Shown: positions 33,181-42,654, counted from the first letter of the stretch. The stretch: 64,000 nt of DNA from CAVSUZ01 sp963791885 (GCA_963791885.1 CAWBUL010000004.1:186001-250000), one strand, 5' to 3'. Numbers and translations are program-made. Notes: a model not told the origin generated them from the letters alone.

Positions 33181-33983
33181 ACAACCTCCATCGCGAACTC
33201 GCCCCCATTTCCGATGCAGCCTGGGCTCAGATCGAGGAGGAAGCGTCCCGCACCCTCAAGCGCCATCTGGCAGCGCGGCGCGTTGTGGACGTGGACGGGC
33301 CGAAGGGCATCGATTTCTCCGCCGTCGGCACCGGGCATCTCCAGCGGATCGAACCGCCGGGTGAGGGGATCCAGGCGTCGCAGCGTATCGCCATGCAACT
33401 CGTGGAGTTGCGGGCCCCATTCGAACTCACGCGCCAGGCCATCGACGATGTGGAGCGTGGCGCCGAGGACTCCGATTGGGACCCGCTGAAGGAAGCGGCG
33501 CGCAAGGTCGCCTTCGCCGAGGATCACGCCGTGTTTGAGGGATACGCCGCCGGCGGCATCCAGGGCATCCGCGCGGGCACCAGCAATCCGGTCATCTCGC
33601 TTCCTGCCAACGTGGACGCCTACCCGGCAGCTGTCGCGCAGGCCGTGAGTCAGTTACGCTTGGCGGGGGTCAACGGCCCATACACGCTCGTTCTGGGTGC
33701 GAAGCCGTACACGGCTGTCAGCGGCGGCAGCGAAGAAGGCTATCCGGTCCTGCAGCACATCCATCGCCTTGTTGATGGCGACATCGTCTGGGCACCCGCC
33801 ATCGAAGGCGGCTTTGTGCTCACCACGCGCGGCGGCGACTTTGAACTCGACATCGGCCAGGACTTCTCCATCGGCTATCTCAGCCATACGGCATCCGCCG
33901 TCGAACTCTACCTGCAAGAGACGTTCACCTTTCGCCTGCTCACCACCGAGGCCGCCGTGGCCCTGGTGCCCACGGAAGGCTAG
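33177..33983 (+). CDS. Encapsulin shell protein
   Basis: 268-residue HK97-fold nanocompartment shell protein of the family 1 (linocin/CFP29) type. The N-terminus MNNLHRELAPISDAAWAQIE, the ARRVVDVDGPKGIDFSAVG segment and FEDHAVFEGY-like FAEDHAVFEGYAAGGIQGI are typical. The length matches the 60-subunit T=1 class. Translation is coupled to the DyP peroxidase, whose C-terminal peptide should dock inside the shell. Confidence 0.95.
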   Translation: MNNLHRELAPISDAAWAQIEEEASRTLKRHLAARRVVDVDGPKGIDFSAVGTGHLQRIEPPGEGIQASQRIAMQLVELRAPFELTRQAIDDVERGAEDSDWDPLKEAARKVAFAEDHAVFEGYAAGGIQGIRAGTSNPVISLPANVDAYPAAVAQAVSQLRLAGVNGPYTLVLGAKPYTAVSGGSEEGYPVLQHIHRLVDGDIVWAPAIEGGFVLTTRGGDFELDIGQDFSIGYLSHTASAVELYLQETFTFRLLTTEAAVALVPTEG

Positions 33984-34040
33984 GCTGAAGACCAAAACTA
34001 ACTCTTGATTCGACAGTATATCTAACGCTATAATGCGCCT

Positions 34041-34541
34041 ATGCCTCCCAAAGTAGACCTTTCGCAAACCCTCGCGCCTGATCTCTACAACCACCTCGTC
34101 GAAACCCTCCGGACGACACTTCCGCCGCCGCCCGATGACACGCCTGAGGCGCGGGCGGAGCGTGACAACTGCGCTCTCGCCCAAATCGCTTCGTTGAACC
34201 CCGCCACCTATATCGAGGTCAATCTCGCACTCCAGATCGTCCTTCTGTTAGCGAATGCAAAGGATTGCCTCCGCTGGGCCGACGATCCCTCCCTCTCGGC
34301 CGGTATGAGCTTGAAATACCACGCCCAGAGCGCCGCCATGAGACGCGAGTCACAGAGCACGTTGAAATTCCTCCTCCGCGAGCAGAAGCGCCGCGAAATG
34401 GCGCAATCCATCCCCAAATCCGAACGTTCAGAGCAGGACGATCGTCGCTTCGTTGCAATGATGGAGCGGGTCGTTGCTGAGATGTACCGCGCTGATCAGG
34501 CCGAGGCGGAGCGTCGCTCCGCCATGGAGAGCGTCAACTGA
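34041..34541 (+). CDS. Conserved hypothetical helical protein
   Basis: 166 residues, highly charged and helical in its second half (REQKRREMAQSIPKSERSEQ). The N-terminal half has TLPPPPDDTPEARAERDNCA and a hydrophobic NLALQIVLLLANAKDCLRWA segment. Proteins of this layout occur near mobile elements in acetic-acid-type alphaproteobacteria (recollection, not checked). The function is unknown. Confidence 0.6.
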   Translation: MPPKVDLSQTLAPDLYNHLVETLRTTLPPPPDDTPEARAERDNCALAQIASLNPATYIEVNLALQIVLLLANAKDCLRWADDPSLSAGMSLKYHAQSAAMRRESQSTLKFLLREQKRREMAQSIPKSERSEQDDRRFVAMMERVVAEMYRADQAEAERRSAMESVN

Positions 34542-35462
34542 TTGAAATCGCTATATAATTCTTCATCACTTCATGCAGCCCACATTTCAGCCACCATTCG
34601 TGGCATGCCTAGCCCTCAGGCCCAAGCCAGCCAAACGGCTATATGGCACCACAGGCCGCTTACGGCCCACCACGTGGCCGCATAAAGCCCGACGGTAACA
34701 ACGAACAACGCCGCGCCGACCCCTATAACCACCAAAACATGACGCAGGCCTGAGAGCGTTTTGCCTCTCATCGGCCGCAAGTTCCCGGACGCATGATTCC
34801 GGGTATCGGCCCAATGCGGCGGCAATCAGGTGAAGGCTGGGCATTTTCCGCTTCAGTGCACGACTCGTCGTCCGTCGCTTCAGGCTTCCTCCACTCGCCG
34901 GTAGTGGTAGCACGTCCCGCACCCCCGATACCGCAGTGGGGATCGACTATACGATATCGCAGCCGCGAACGGCTGCGCCCAATCCTGCCTCGTGAAGGCT
35001 GGGCGCGCAGCAGGAACATACGTTCACATGTCCGGGTTGGACGATGTGATTGCGAAGAACAACTTGGGTAGTCTCATCGACCGCCACGCCACCCCGATGG
35101 CTATGATCGAGCGCAAGCGTCCGTTTGCATCAATTAAAGAAGAGTTAGGAGGCCTCTTGGCAATCCATGAGATGCGCGATGGGACCGAATCCTCGGCTAT
35201 GGCGACAAGCCTCAATAATTTAGCCATGCTGCTTTCCGACCAAGGACACCTCACGGGGGCGAGGCTCTACCCATCATCTCTTGCGATAAGCTCTCGGAAG
35301 CTGTGTTGCGCGTGTGCCGTCACCGATAAAGCATCATCCGCGCGGCGAATTTCGACGAGGTAGTTACCGTTATATTTGTCGCCCTTCGGATCGCGAAAGC
35401 CAAATGCGTGATAGATATCTTGTGCCGCCTGTCCAGCGCGAATATCAGAATAGCTTGTGTAA
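34542..35462. other. Decayed region with gene fragments
   Basis: No intact gene is evident. A possible 51-residue two-helix membrane peptide can be read on the minus strand at 34616-34771. At 35150-35290 (+) a fragment resembles one tetratricopeptide unit of kinesin-light-chain type (MATSLNNLAMLLSDQGHL). The minus strand at 35267-35462 encodes the C-terminal 65 residues of an unrecognised protein (SYSDIRAGQAAQDIYHAFGF), cut at its N-terminal side by the IS21 end. Confidence 0.5.
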
Positions 35463-35574
35463 TGTTGAGTTTCATCGAGAACTGACCCACCAGGTGGCAA
35501 ATTTCCACTGAGAATTGACCCATGTTTTGACCTCGCCCCGGCTGTTTTCAGCGGGGTCCACGGGAGTGATAAGC

Positions 35575-37107
35575 ATGGAGTTACTGAGCGTGATCCGTCG
35601 CTGGGCGCTTCGAGACCAGCTTTCGATACGGGAGATCGCCCGCAGGACTGGGCTATCGCGGAACACCATCCGCAAATACTTGCGGGGCGACGTGGTGGAA
35701 CCGGCCTTCAAGGTGCCGGAGCGGCCCAGCAAGCTGGACGCGTTCGCCGAGAAACTGTCGGCCTGGCTAAAGCTAGAGAGCGGCAGGCCGCGCAAGCAGA
35801 GGCGGACGATCAAGCGGTTGCATGCGGATCTGGCCGCCCTCGGGTTTGAAGGTTCATACGGCCGTGTTGCGGCGTTCGCCCGCACCTGGAAGGAGCATCG
35901 GCAGCGGGAGCAGCAGACGACCGGCCGCGGGGCCTTTGTTCCGCTGATTTTCCAGCCGGGCGAAGCTTTCCAGTTCGACTGGAGCGAGGAGTGGGCCGTT
36001 ATCGGCGGCGAACGGACCAAGCTGCAAGCTGCGCACTTCAAGCTTTGCTACAGCCGCACCTTCATTGTCCGGGCCTATCCGCTGCAGACGCACGAGATGC
36101 TGTTCGACGCGCATCATCATGCGTTCCGGGTGCTTGGCGGCGTGCCGCGCCGCGGCATCTACGACAATATGAGAACGGCTGTTGACCAAGTTGGCGTCGG
36201 CAAGAAGCGCCAGGTCAATGCACGCTTTGCCGCGATGGCCAGCCACTACCTTTTCGATGCTGACTTTTGCAATCCGGCCTCAGGCTGGGAGAAGGGTCAG
36301 ATCGAGAAGAATGTCCAGGACGCGCGTCATCGGCTGTGGCAGACCATGCCGCGTTTTGTGACGCTGGCTGACTTGAACGACTGGCTGGAACAACGCTGCC
36401 AAGCGCTATGGCGCGAGATTCCACACGGCAGCCAGCAAGGCTCGATATTCGATGCGTGGCAAAGTGAAGTCGGATGCCTGATGGCCGTTGGCAGACCGTT
36501 CGATGGTTTTGTTGAATACGGCAAACGCGTTTCGCCCACCTGCCTCGTTCACTTTGATCGCAACCGCTACAGCGTGCCCGCGTCCTTCGCCAATCATCGC
36601 GTCAGCTTAAGGGTTTATCCAGGCCGCGTCGTTGTCGTTGCCGAAGGGCAAGTCATCTGCGAACACGCGCGGCTCATCGAGCGGTCGCATCATCTGCCCG
36701 GCCGCACCATCTATGATTGGCACCACTATCTCGCGGTGATCCAGCGCAAGCCGGGAGCTCTGCGTAATGGCGCGCCGTTCGCCGAATTGCCGGAAGCGTT
36801 CAAGCGGCTGCAACAGCACCTTCTCAAGCAGCCCGGAGGCGACCGGGAGATGGTGGAGATTCTTGCCCTCGTCCTGCACCATGGTGAAGATGCGGTGTTG
36901 TGTGCCGTCGAACTGGCGCTGAGTGATGGAGCGCCGACAAAGACGCACGTGCTGAACATGTTGCACCGGCTGATCGACGGCAAATCCACGGCCACAGCAA
37001 TGATCGCGGCTCCGCAGGCCTTGGCCCTGGACCGGGAGCCACGTGCCGACGTCGAACGCTACGATGCCCTGCGCGAGAAGCTACAGGAGGCCCGCCATGC
37101 GTCATGA
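35575..37107 (+). CDS. istA: IS21 transposase IstA
   Basis: 510 residues from the ATG at 35575. Helix-turn-helix IREIARRTGLSRNTIRKYLR is followed by an RNase H-like catalytic core with acidic residues in FQFDWSEEW, IYDNMRTAVD and GWEKGQIEKNV, then the Mu-like C-terminal domain. It forms the IS21 strand-transfer complex with IstB. The longer start at 35515 adds residues encoded by terminal-repeat DNA. It overlaps istB by 11 bp. Confidence 0.94.
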   Translation: MELLSVIRRWALRDQLSIREIARRTGLSRNTIRKYLRGDVVEPAFKVPERPSKLDAFAEKLSAWLKLESGRPRKQRRTIKRLHADLAALGFEGSYGRVAAFARTWKEHRQREQQTTGRGAFVPLIFQPGEAFQFDWSEEWAVIGGERTKLQAAHFKLCYSRTFIVRAYPLQTHEMLFDAHHHAFRVLGGVPRRGIYDNMRTAVDQVGVGKKRQVNARFAAMASHYLFDADFCNPASGWEKGQIEKNVQDARHRLWQTMPRFVTLADLNDWLEQRCQALWREIPHGSQQGSIFDAWQSEVGCLMAVGRPFDGFVEYGKRVSPTCLVHFDRNRYSVPASFANHRVSLRVYPGRVVVVAEGQVICEHARLIERSHHLPGRTIYDWHHYLAVIQRKPGALRNGAPFAELPEAFKRLQQHLLKQPGGDREMVEILALVLHHGEDAVLCAVELALSDGAPTKTHVLNMLHRLIDGKSTATAMIAAPQALALDREPRADVERYDALREKLQEARHAS

Positions 37108-37888
37108 TCCGGCCGGGGCGGCGATTGTCGTGATGCTGCGCGGCCTGAAGATGTTTGGCATGGCGCAAGCCGCGGGCGAGCTGATGGAGCAGGGCGCGCC
37201 AGCGTTCAATTCGGCCGTCCCCATTCTCTCACAGCTGCTCAAGGCGGAAACCGCCGAGCGCGAGGTTCGATCGGTTGCCTACCAGCTCAAGGCGGCGCGG
37301 TTCCCCGTCTACAAGGATCTGAGCGGTTTTGATTTTGCGTCCAGCGAAACCAATGAAGCCCTGGTGCGCCAGCTTTACCGGTGTGAGTTCATCGAAAACG
37401 CCGACAACGTGGTCCTCGTCGGCGGTCCGGGCACCGGCAAGACCCACATCGCCACGGCGCTTGGCGTGCAGGCGGTTGAACACCATCGCAAAAAGGTTCG
37501 GTTCTTCGGGACCGTCGACCTGGTCAATGCGCTGGAGCAGGAGAAAACTCAGGGCCGATCGGGTCAGATCGCGGATCGGCTGATGCGGTGCGACCTCGTA
37601 ATGCTCGATGAATTGGGCTATCTGCCGTTCAGCCCCTCCGGCGGCGCGCTGCTTTTCCACCTGCTGAGCAAGCTTTACGAACGGGCCTCTGTGGTCATCA
37701 CCACGAACCTGAGCTTCAGCGAATGGGCTGACGTGTTCGGCGACGCTAAGATGACGACCGCCATGCTCGACCGCCTCACCCACCACTGCCACATCGTGGA
37801 AACCGGCAATGACAGCTTCCGCTTCAAAGCCAGCTCGGCCGCCAACAAGGGCCGAAAGGAAAAGGCCAAGAACTTGACCCCGGTATGA
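37097..37888 (+). CDS. istB: IS21 helper ATPase IstB
   Basis: 263 residues from the ATG at 37097, preceded by AGGAGG (37085-37090). AAA+ ATPase with Walker A GGPGTGKTH and Walker B LVMLDELGYLPF, closely related to DnaC-type loaders. It selects the target and activates IstA. The C-terminal FRFKASSAANKGRKEKAKN is basic. The upstream ATG at 37043 falls inside istA and lacks a ribosome-binding site. Confidence 0.95.
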   Translation: MRHDPAGAAIVVMLRGLKMFGMAQAAGELMEQGAPAFNSAVPILSQLLKAETAEREVRSVAYQLKAARFPVYKDLSGFDFASSETNEALVRQLYRCEFIENADNVVLVGGPGTGKTHIATALGVQAVEHHRKKVRFFGTVDLVNALEQEKTQGRSGQIADRLMRCDLVMLDELGYLPFSPSGGALLFHLLSKLYERASVVITTNLSFSEWADVFGDAKMTTAMLDRLTHHCHIVETGNDSFRFKASSAANKGRKEKAKNLTPV

Positions 37889-38211
37889 CCCGCAAACCAT
37901 AAATTCACCCGGGTCAGTTCTCGGTGGAAAACCCGGGTCAGTTCTCAGCGAAAATCAACAGGCAATGCCCACGGTGAAGGCTCAATCCAAGATCGTGAAC
38001 ACGCATCGGCCGGAGCCGATAGTGGCGGGCACGCATGGCTGAGGACGCCACCCGGGCCGGGCCGAGGTGCCCCGTGGCGGTTTGATCAGCCAATCCCCCA
38101 ACTGTCGGGTGTTTCAATCCCGACCAACGACCGTTGCTCGGTGGTGAAATGGGGCGAGCTGAATCAACCATCCTGGGTTCGCGAGCTGATCACCACTTCC
38201 GAGCACCGGGT

Positions 38212-38892
38212 TCAGATCGGCGCTGCGCTCGTGCTCGCCACAATCCGCTCGGTGCTGCTTTCCAGGCGCCGGGCGGAGTCGAGAATTGCCGCCGTCATTT
38301 CATCCCGGCCGCGCGCATCGACAGCGGTATCCGCATAGGCGAGCGCCAACGCGATCGGCTCGCCCGAAGGGGTCTCGGTGACCGCCGCCGCGATCGTTGT
38401 CACGCCGCGCGTGAGCATGCTCCCTGCCAGGATAAAGCCGCGGCGGCGCACGGAGGCCAGCGCGCGCCGCAAGCGCGCGAGATCGATCGGGCCCGCATCC
38501 CGCAGCCGATCAGCGACGGCCGCGTCGGGCAGGCGCGCGAGCAGCACATGCCCCATCGCCGTCTGCCAGGCCGGCAGGCGCGTCCCCTCCTCGCGCACGT
38601 AGCGCAGCGGATGCGAGCCCTGCCGCACATGCAGAAGCACGATAGAAGATCCTGATAGCACCGAGACGAAGCCCGTGAAGCCGAAGTGCGTCACCAAACC
38701 GTCAAGCGTCTCGATCACCGCCTCGCGCATGCCGTACCGCGCACGATAGAGCGCGGCAAGCTGCAAGGCACGGGGACCGGCGCAATAGCTGCCATCCTCC
38801 GCGCGTTCAAGCAGCTCCGATTCTCCAAGCGTGCGAAGCAGCCGCGAGACCGAGCTCTTCGCCATGTCGAGCGCACGGCAAACCTCCCCCAC
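38212..38892 (-). CDS. IclR-family transcriptional regulator, N-terminus compromised
   Basis: The ORF from GTG 38892 encodes 226 residues covering half of the winged helix (MGEVCRALDMAKSSVSRLLR) and the effector domain. The missing N-terminal helix is encoded upstream in frame (GSLESALHILDLLGPDRPVL), but an ATG at 38967 is followed at codon 4 by TGA (38958-38956). Either translation starts after the stop at a rare codon or the gene has a nonsense mutation. It is divergent from the ABC operon starting at 39058 and is the obvious candidate regulator of it. Confidence 0.75.
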   Translation of the reverse strand: MGEVCRALDMAKSSVSRLLRTLGESELLERAEDGSYCAGPRALQLAALYRARYGMREAVIETLDGLVTHFGFTGFVSVLSGSSIVLLHVRQGSHPLRYVREEGTRLPAWQTAMGHVLLARLPDAAVADRLRDAGPIDLARLRRALASVRRRGFILAGSMLTRGVTTIAAAVTETPSGEPIALALAYADTAVDARGRDEMTAAILDSARRLESSTERIVASTSAAPI

Positions 38893-39057
38893 CCGCAGGA
38901 CCGGCCGGTCTGGACCGAGCAGGTCGAGGATGTGAAGGGCGCTTTCAAGCGAGCCTCACCGGACCATATCGAGCAACCAGTGTTGACGTATGTGGGACAA
39001 CCCCTTTTCATGGCGCGTGCACCAGGCGGGTGCGGTCCGTCAAGCGGAGGCGGCTCG

Positions 39058-40092
39058 ATGCAGGGTTTTGGACGTCGCGGTTTCGTCGCGGGCATAGGCG
39101 CGGTGATCGCGGCCGGAGCGAACGGAACGGCCCAGGCGCAAGGCCGGTTCGCGGGGAAGCAGCTCGTCGCACAGGGTTTCGGTGGTCCGACGCAGGACAT
39201 CCTGCAGCACGTCGTGTTCGACCGGCTGGATGCACGCGAGGGATGCCATTCGACGCAGGTGCCGTTGCAATCCGCCGCCGCCTTCGCGCGCATGCGCGCC
39301 GAAGCCGCCGCGCCTCAAATCGCGCTCTATCAGTTCTCAGGCGGACAAGAGAAGCTCGCCGCGGCGGAGGGTTTGTGCGCACCGCTCGGCCCGCTGCCGG
39401 AACTCGCCGATGTGCCCGCGTCGTTCAAAGACCCGGCGGGGTTCTGGACGATGTTCGCGGTGATCGCCGAAGGCATCCTCTACCGCACCGACAAATTGAA
39501 GACGCCGCCGACGAGCTATAAGGATTTCCTCAATCCAGCTTATGACGGCCACATCGCCTTCCCGACGATCACGAATGGATATGGCACGGATTTCCTCGTG
39601 ATGCTGGCGCGCGCCTACGGCGGCAGTGAGACAAATATCGAGCCGGGGTTCAAGGCGCTGGCGAAGATCGCGGCCAACGCGACGATCTTCAGGGCGGCCT
39701 CGGAAGTGCCCGGCCTGTTCGCGCAGGGTGATGCCTGGATCATTCCATACAATTCCACCTCGGCGAAGCGGTGCAAGGATGCCGGCCTGCCGGTCGCATT
39801 CGTCGCGCCTGCGGAGGGCAGCGTCGCCTCGCCCTGCACCGTCTGCATCGCCGCGAAGACAGCCGATACTGATCTGGCGCGCGCCGCGGCCGGGCAGTTC
39901 ATCTCCGTCGATTCGCAGACGGCGATCGCCGAGCAGCTACAATGGGCGCCGGTGAATGCCAAGGTGACCCTTCCCGAAGCGCTCCGGCAGCAATTGCCAC
40001 GCCCCGATCAGCTCGTCAGCCTCGACGAGACCACGATGACGAAGCTGCGTCCGCAATGGACGGAGCGCTGGAACCGCGAGATCGCGCATTGA
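39058..40092 (+). CDS. ABC transporter periplasmic substrate-binding protein (polyamine/opine type)
   Basis: 344 residues from the ATG at 39058, with GGAGG upstream. The N-terminus contains RRGF and a hydrophobic run ending AQAQG, consistent with a Tat signal peptide. The body matches PotD/SBP_bac_8-type proteins (ILYRTDKLKTPPTSYKDFLN, FPTITNGYGTDFLVM, WIIPYNSTSAKRC). The first gene of a five-gene operon with two permeases, an ATPase and an M14-like hydrolase. The hydrolase suggests an N-acyl or amide-bearing substrate (inference). Confidence 0.87.
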   Translation: MQGFGRRGFVAGIGAVIAAGANGTAQAQGRFAGKQLVAQGFGGPTQDILQHVVFDRLDAREGCHSTQVPLQSAAAFARMRAEAAAPQIALYQFSGGQEKLAAAEGLCAPLGPLPELADVPASFKDPAGFWTMFAVIAEGILYRTDKLKTPPTSYKDFLNPAYDGHIAFPTITNGYGTDFLVMLARAYGGSETNIEPGFKALAKIAANATIFRAASEVPGLFAQGDAWIIPYNSTSAKRCKDAGLPVAFVAPAEGSVASPCTVCIAAKTADTDLARAAAGQFISVDSQTAIAEQLQWAPVNAKVTLPEALRQQLPRPDQLVSLDETTMTKLRPQWTERWNREIAH

Positions 40093-40919
40093 GGACGGCA
40101 GGCGGGGCACCCTTCCTTCTCCTCGCGCCAGCTGGACTTCTCCTGCTCCTGTTCTTCGTCGTGCCCCAGGCGAGTATGCTCGCCATCAGCCTCAGCGCCC
40201 CTCGCTGGAGCTTTTCGGAATACGTGCGTTTCCTCACAGATCCCTATTATCTCGGTGTGCTCGCGCGCTCGCTCCAGCTCGGCATTATCGTCGCGTGTCT
40301 GACCGTGCTGTTCGGGCTGCCCGTCGCCTACTGGCTAGCGCGGCTTCAAAGCCGCTGGGCACCGGCGCTTCTCGTAATCGCCACATTCCCGCTCTGGATC
40401 AGCTCCGTCGTGCGCTCCTTCGGCTGGATTGTGCTGCTGTCGCGCAGCGGGCTCGTGAGCGCCGTCCTGCAGGATGCCGGCCTGGTTGGTCGCGGATTCC
40501 AACTCGCCTACACGTTCTCAGGCGTAGTGCTCGCGCTCACACAGGTGCTGCTGCCCTTCACGGTGCTGAGCCTCTACGGCGTGATCCGCGCCATCGACCC
40601 GGAGCTTGAGCGCGCCGCACAGAATATCGGCGCGGGGCCACTGCGGGCCGTGCTGCTCGTTACGCTGCCGCTCGCCGCACGCGGCATCCTCTCGGCCGCA
40701 CTCCTCGTCTTCGCACTTTCCATCAGTGCCTTTGCGACGCCGAGCCTGGTCGGCGGCGCCCGCGTGCAGCTTATGGCCACGACCATCTACGAGCAGATGA
40801 CGGAGCTCGCGGACTGGCCGTTCGCCGCCACGACCGCCTTCATCCTGCTCGTCGTGGTTTTGGCGATCGCCCTCGTGGCGACGCGGCTGGGTGGCGTAGA
40901 GAAGCTCGCCAGCCGATGA
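40089..40919 (+). CDS. ABC transporter permease 1 (PotB-like)
   Basis: 276 residues from a TTG start at 40089 that overlaps the binding-protein stop as TTGA. Six hydrophobic segments are visible, starting with LLLAPAGLLLLLFFVVPQAS. The EAA-type loop reads IDPELERAAQNIGAGPLRAV, which docks on the ATPase. It is an inner-membrane subunit of the polyamine-type importer. The stop overlaps the next permease as ATGA. Confidence 0.9.
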   Translation: MRTAGGAPFLLLAPAGLLLLLFFVVPQASMLAISLSAPRWSFSEYVRFLTDPYYLGVLARSLQLGIIVACLTVLFGLPVAYWLARLQSRWAPALLVIATFPLWISSVVRSFGWIVLLSRSGLVSAVLQDAGLVGRGFQLAYTFSGVVLALTQVLLPFTVLSLYGVIRAIDPELERAAQNIGAGPLRAVLLVTLPLAARGILSAALLVFALSISAFATPSLVGGARVQLMATTIYEQMTELADWPFAATTAFILLVVVLAIALVATRLGGVEKLASR

Positions 40920-41689
40920 TCCGCGTCCTTGGCGTGATCAGTCTTGTGGTTCTGCTTTATCTGTTGCTCCCGATCGTGGTCGTGGTGGGCTGTGCTCTCG
41001 GACGGACCGGGTATCTCGCCTTTCCACCGCACGGGCTCACACTGCACTGGTTTGCGACGGCGCTGCAGGACCCGCGCTACATGAGCGCCTTTGTAACGAG
41101 CCTCATCGTGGCGAGCTGCAGCACCGTGCTCGCTCTGCTGCTCGGCCTGCCCGCCGCCTATGCTCTCGCGCGCCACGAATTTCCCTTCCGACACCTCGCC
41201 GAGACCGCGCTGATGTTGCCGCTCGTGTTGCCGGCGCTGGTTCTCTCCATCGCACTCACCCTCTCCTTCAGCCGGATCGGCTTTACCGCAGGAACACCAC
41301 GGCTCATCCTCGCGCACCTGCTGCTCTGCACGCCGTATGTCGTGCGTGTCGCGCTCCCGGTGCTACAGCGTCTCGATGTTGCGCTCGAGGAGGCGGCGCA
41401 GACCCTCGGCGCGTCACCCGCCGCCACCTTTCTGCTCGTCACATTGCCGGCGATCCGGCCTGGCGCGATTGCGGCTGCGGTGCTCGCCTTTATCGTCAGC
41501 TTCGACGAGCTCGATCTCGCGATCTTCCTCGCTGATCCGCGCGCGCCCACGCTGCCAGTCGTCATCTATTCCTCCGTGCAGCTTGGCATCGATCCGACGA
41601 TCGGTGCCGTTTCCGCCCTGCTCGTGCTGCTGGCAACTGCCGGCATGGCGCTCTATCAGCTTGGGCTCTTGCGCCGTCGTGTCGCATGA
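40916..41689 (+). CDS. ABC transporter permease 2 (PotC-like)
   Basis: 257 residues with six predicted transmembrane helices, beginning GVISLVVLLYLLLPIVVVVG. The EAA loop is LDVALEEAAQTLGASPAATF. It is the partner of the preceding permease. ATGA overlaps on both sides (40916-40919, 41686-41689) indicate tight translational coupling. Confidence 0.9.
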   Translation: MIRVLGVISLVVLLYLLLPIVVVVGCALGRTGYLAFPPHGLTLHWFATALQDPRYMSAFVTSLIVASCSTVLALLLGLPAAYALARHEFPFRHLAETALMLPLVLPALVLSIALTLSFSRIGFTAGTPRLILAHLLLCTPYVVRVALPVLQRLDVALEEAAQTLGASPAATFLLVTLPAIRPGAIAAAVLAFIVSFDELDLAIFLADPRAPTLPVVIYSSVQLGIDPTIGAVSALLVLLATAGMALYQLGLLRRRVA

Positions 41690-42654
41690 GTTTCGCGGTT
41701 GAGATCGAGAACCTGACCGCACGCTATGCCGGCGGGACGATTGTTGGGCCGGTGTCGCTCGCCGTCCACCAGGGCGAGATGGTCTCACTGCTCGGTCCGT
41801 CCGGGTGCGGCAAGACGACGGTGCTGCGCATGCTTGCGGGCTTCGTCCCGGCAAGCGCAGGCGCGATCCGCCTGCGCGGCGCCGATGTGACGCGAACGCG
41901 TCCGCATCGCCGTGGCATCGCGCTTGTATTCCAGGATTTCGCGCTGTTCCCGCATCTCTCGGTATTCGACAACATCGCCTTCGGCCCGCGCCGACACGGA
42001 ATCGGTCGCGCGGAGACGGCCCAACGCGTCGGGCGGCTGATTGCGCAGATGCGGCTCGATGGTCTTGCCGCGCGCTATCCCGCCGCCTTGTCGGGGGGCC
42101 AACGCCAACGCGTCGCTATCGCGCGCGCACTTGCCATCGAGCCCGCCGTCGTTTTGCTGGACGAGCCCTTCTCGAGCCTCGACACCAGGCTGCGCGAAAC
42201 CACGCGGGTCGAGCTGCGGGCGATTCAGCAGGAGATCGGATTCACCGCCATCCTCGTCACGCATGACCAGGGCGAGGCGCTATCGATCTCGGATCGTGTC
42301 GCGGTGATGCAATCGGGACGGCTCGAGCAGTTCGGCACCGCGTTCGACGTCTATCATCGGCCGACCAACCGGTTCGTCGCCGATTTCGTTGGGCGCGCCA
42401 ATCCGGTACCGGGCGGAGTCGTGCGACCGGAATCGATCAGCCTTGTTGACGCAGGTGCGCCCGAAGGCATCGACGCCACGATTATCTCGGTCGCGTTTCT
42501 TGGCAGCGGAAGTGAAATCATCGCCGAGACCACGGACGGAACCCGCATGATCGTCACCGCCGACGGCGCAGCGTCGAAACGGTACGTGCCTGGATCGCAC
42601 GTAGCGCTGACCTGGCCACAAGACGCCATCATCAGCTTTGGAGAACATGCATGA
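41686..42654 (+). CDS. ABC transporter ATP-binding protein (PotA-like)
   Basis: 322-residue ATPase. Walker A is GPSGCGKTT, the Q-loop is VFQDFALFPHLSV, the signature LSGGQRQRVA, Walker B VVLLDEPFSSLD and the switch His in LVTHDQGEA. A C-terminal TOBE-like domain follows from about residue 240 and appears shorter than in PotA. It energises the importer encoded by the two preceding permeases. It overlaps the downstream gene by 4 bp. Confidence 0.93.
   Translation: MSFAVEIENLTARYAGGTIVGPVSLAVHQGEMVSLLGPSGCGKTTVLRMLAGFVPASAGAIRLRGADVTRTRPHRRGIALVFQDFALFPHLSVFDNIAFGPRRHGIGRAETAQRVGRLIAQMRLDGLAARYPAALSGGQRQRVAIARALAIEPAVVLLDEPFSSLDTRLRETTRVELRAIQQEIGFTAILVTHDQGEALSISDRVAVMQSGRLEQFGTAFDVYHRPTNRFVADFVGRANPVPGGVVRPESISLVDAGAPEGIDATIISVAFLGSGSEIIAETTDGTRMIVTADGAASKRYVPGSHVALTWPQDAIISFGEHA

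Larger units (their letters stand above)
35463..37960 (+). mobile_element. IS21-family insertion sequence, complete copy
   Basis: 2498-bp element with istA and istB. The left end begins TGTTGAGTTTC then GAGAACTGACCC; the right end ends GGGTCAGTTCTC then GAAAATCAACA, giving inverted termini TGTTGA/TCAACA. Each end has a second internal copy of the GGGTCA(G/A)TTCTC repeat, as usual for IS21. No target duplication is seen (left flank TTGTGTAA, right flank GGCAATGC). This suggests recombination after insertion, possibly with the inverted copy at 1-1103. Confidence 0.93.

Noticed and set aside
1104..35462. Composite transposon formed by the two IS21 copies
   Set aside because: The enclosed 34 kb contains core genes, and no outer target duplication can be seen; chance placement or inversion is simpler.
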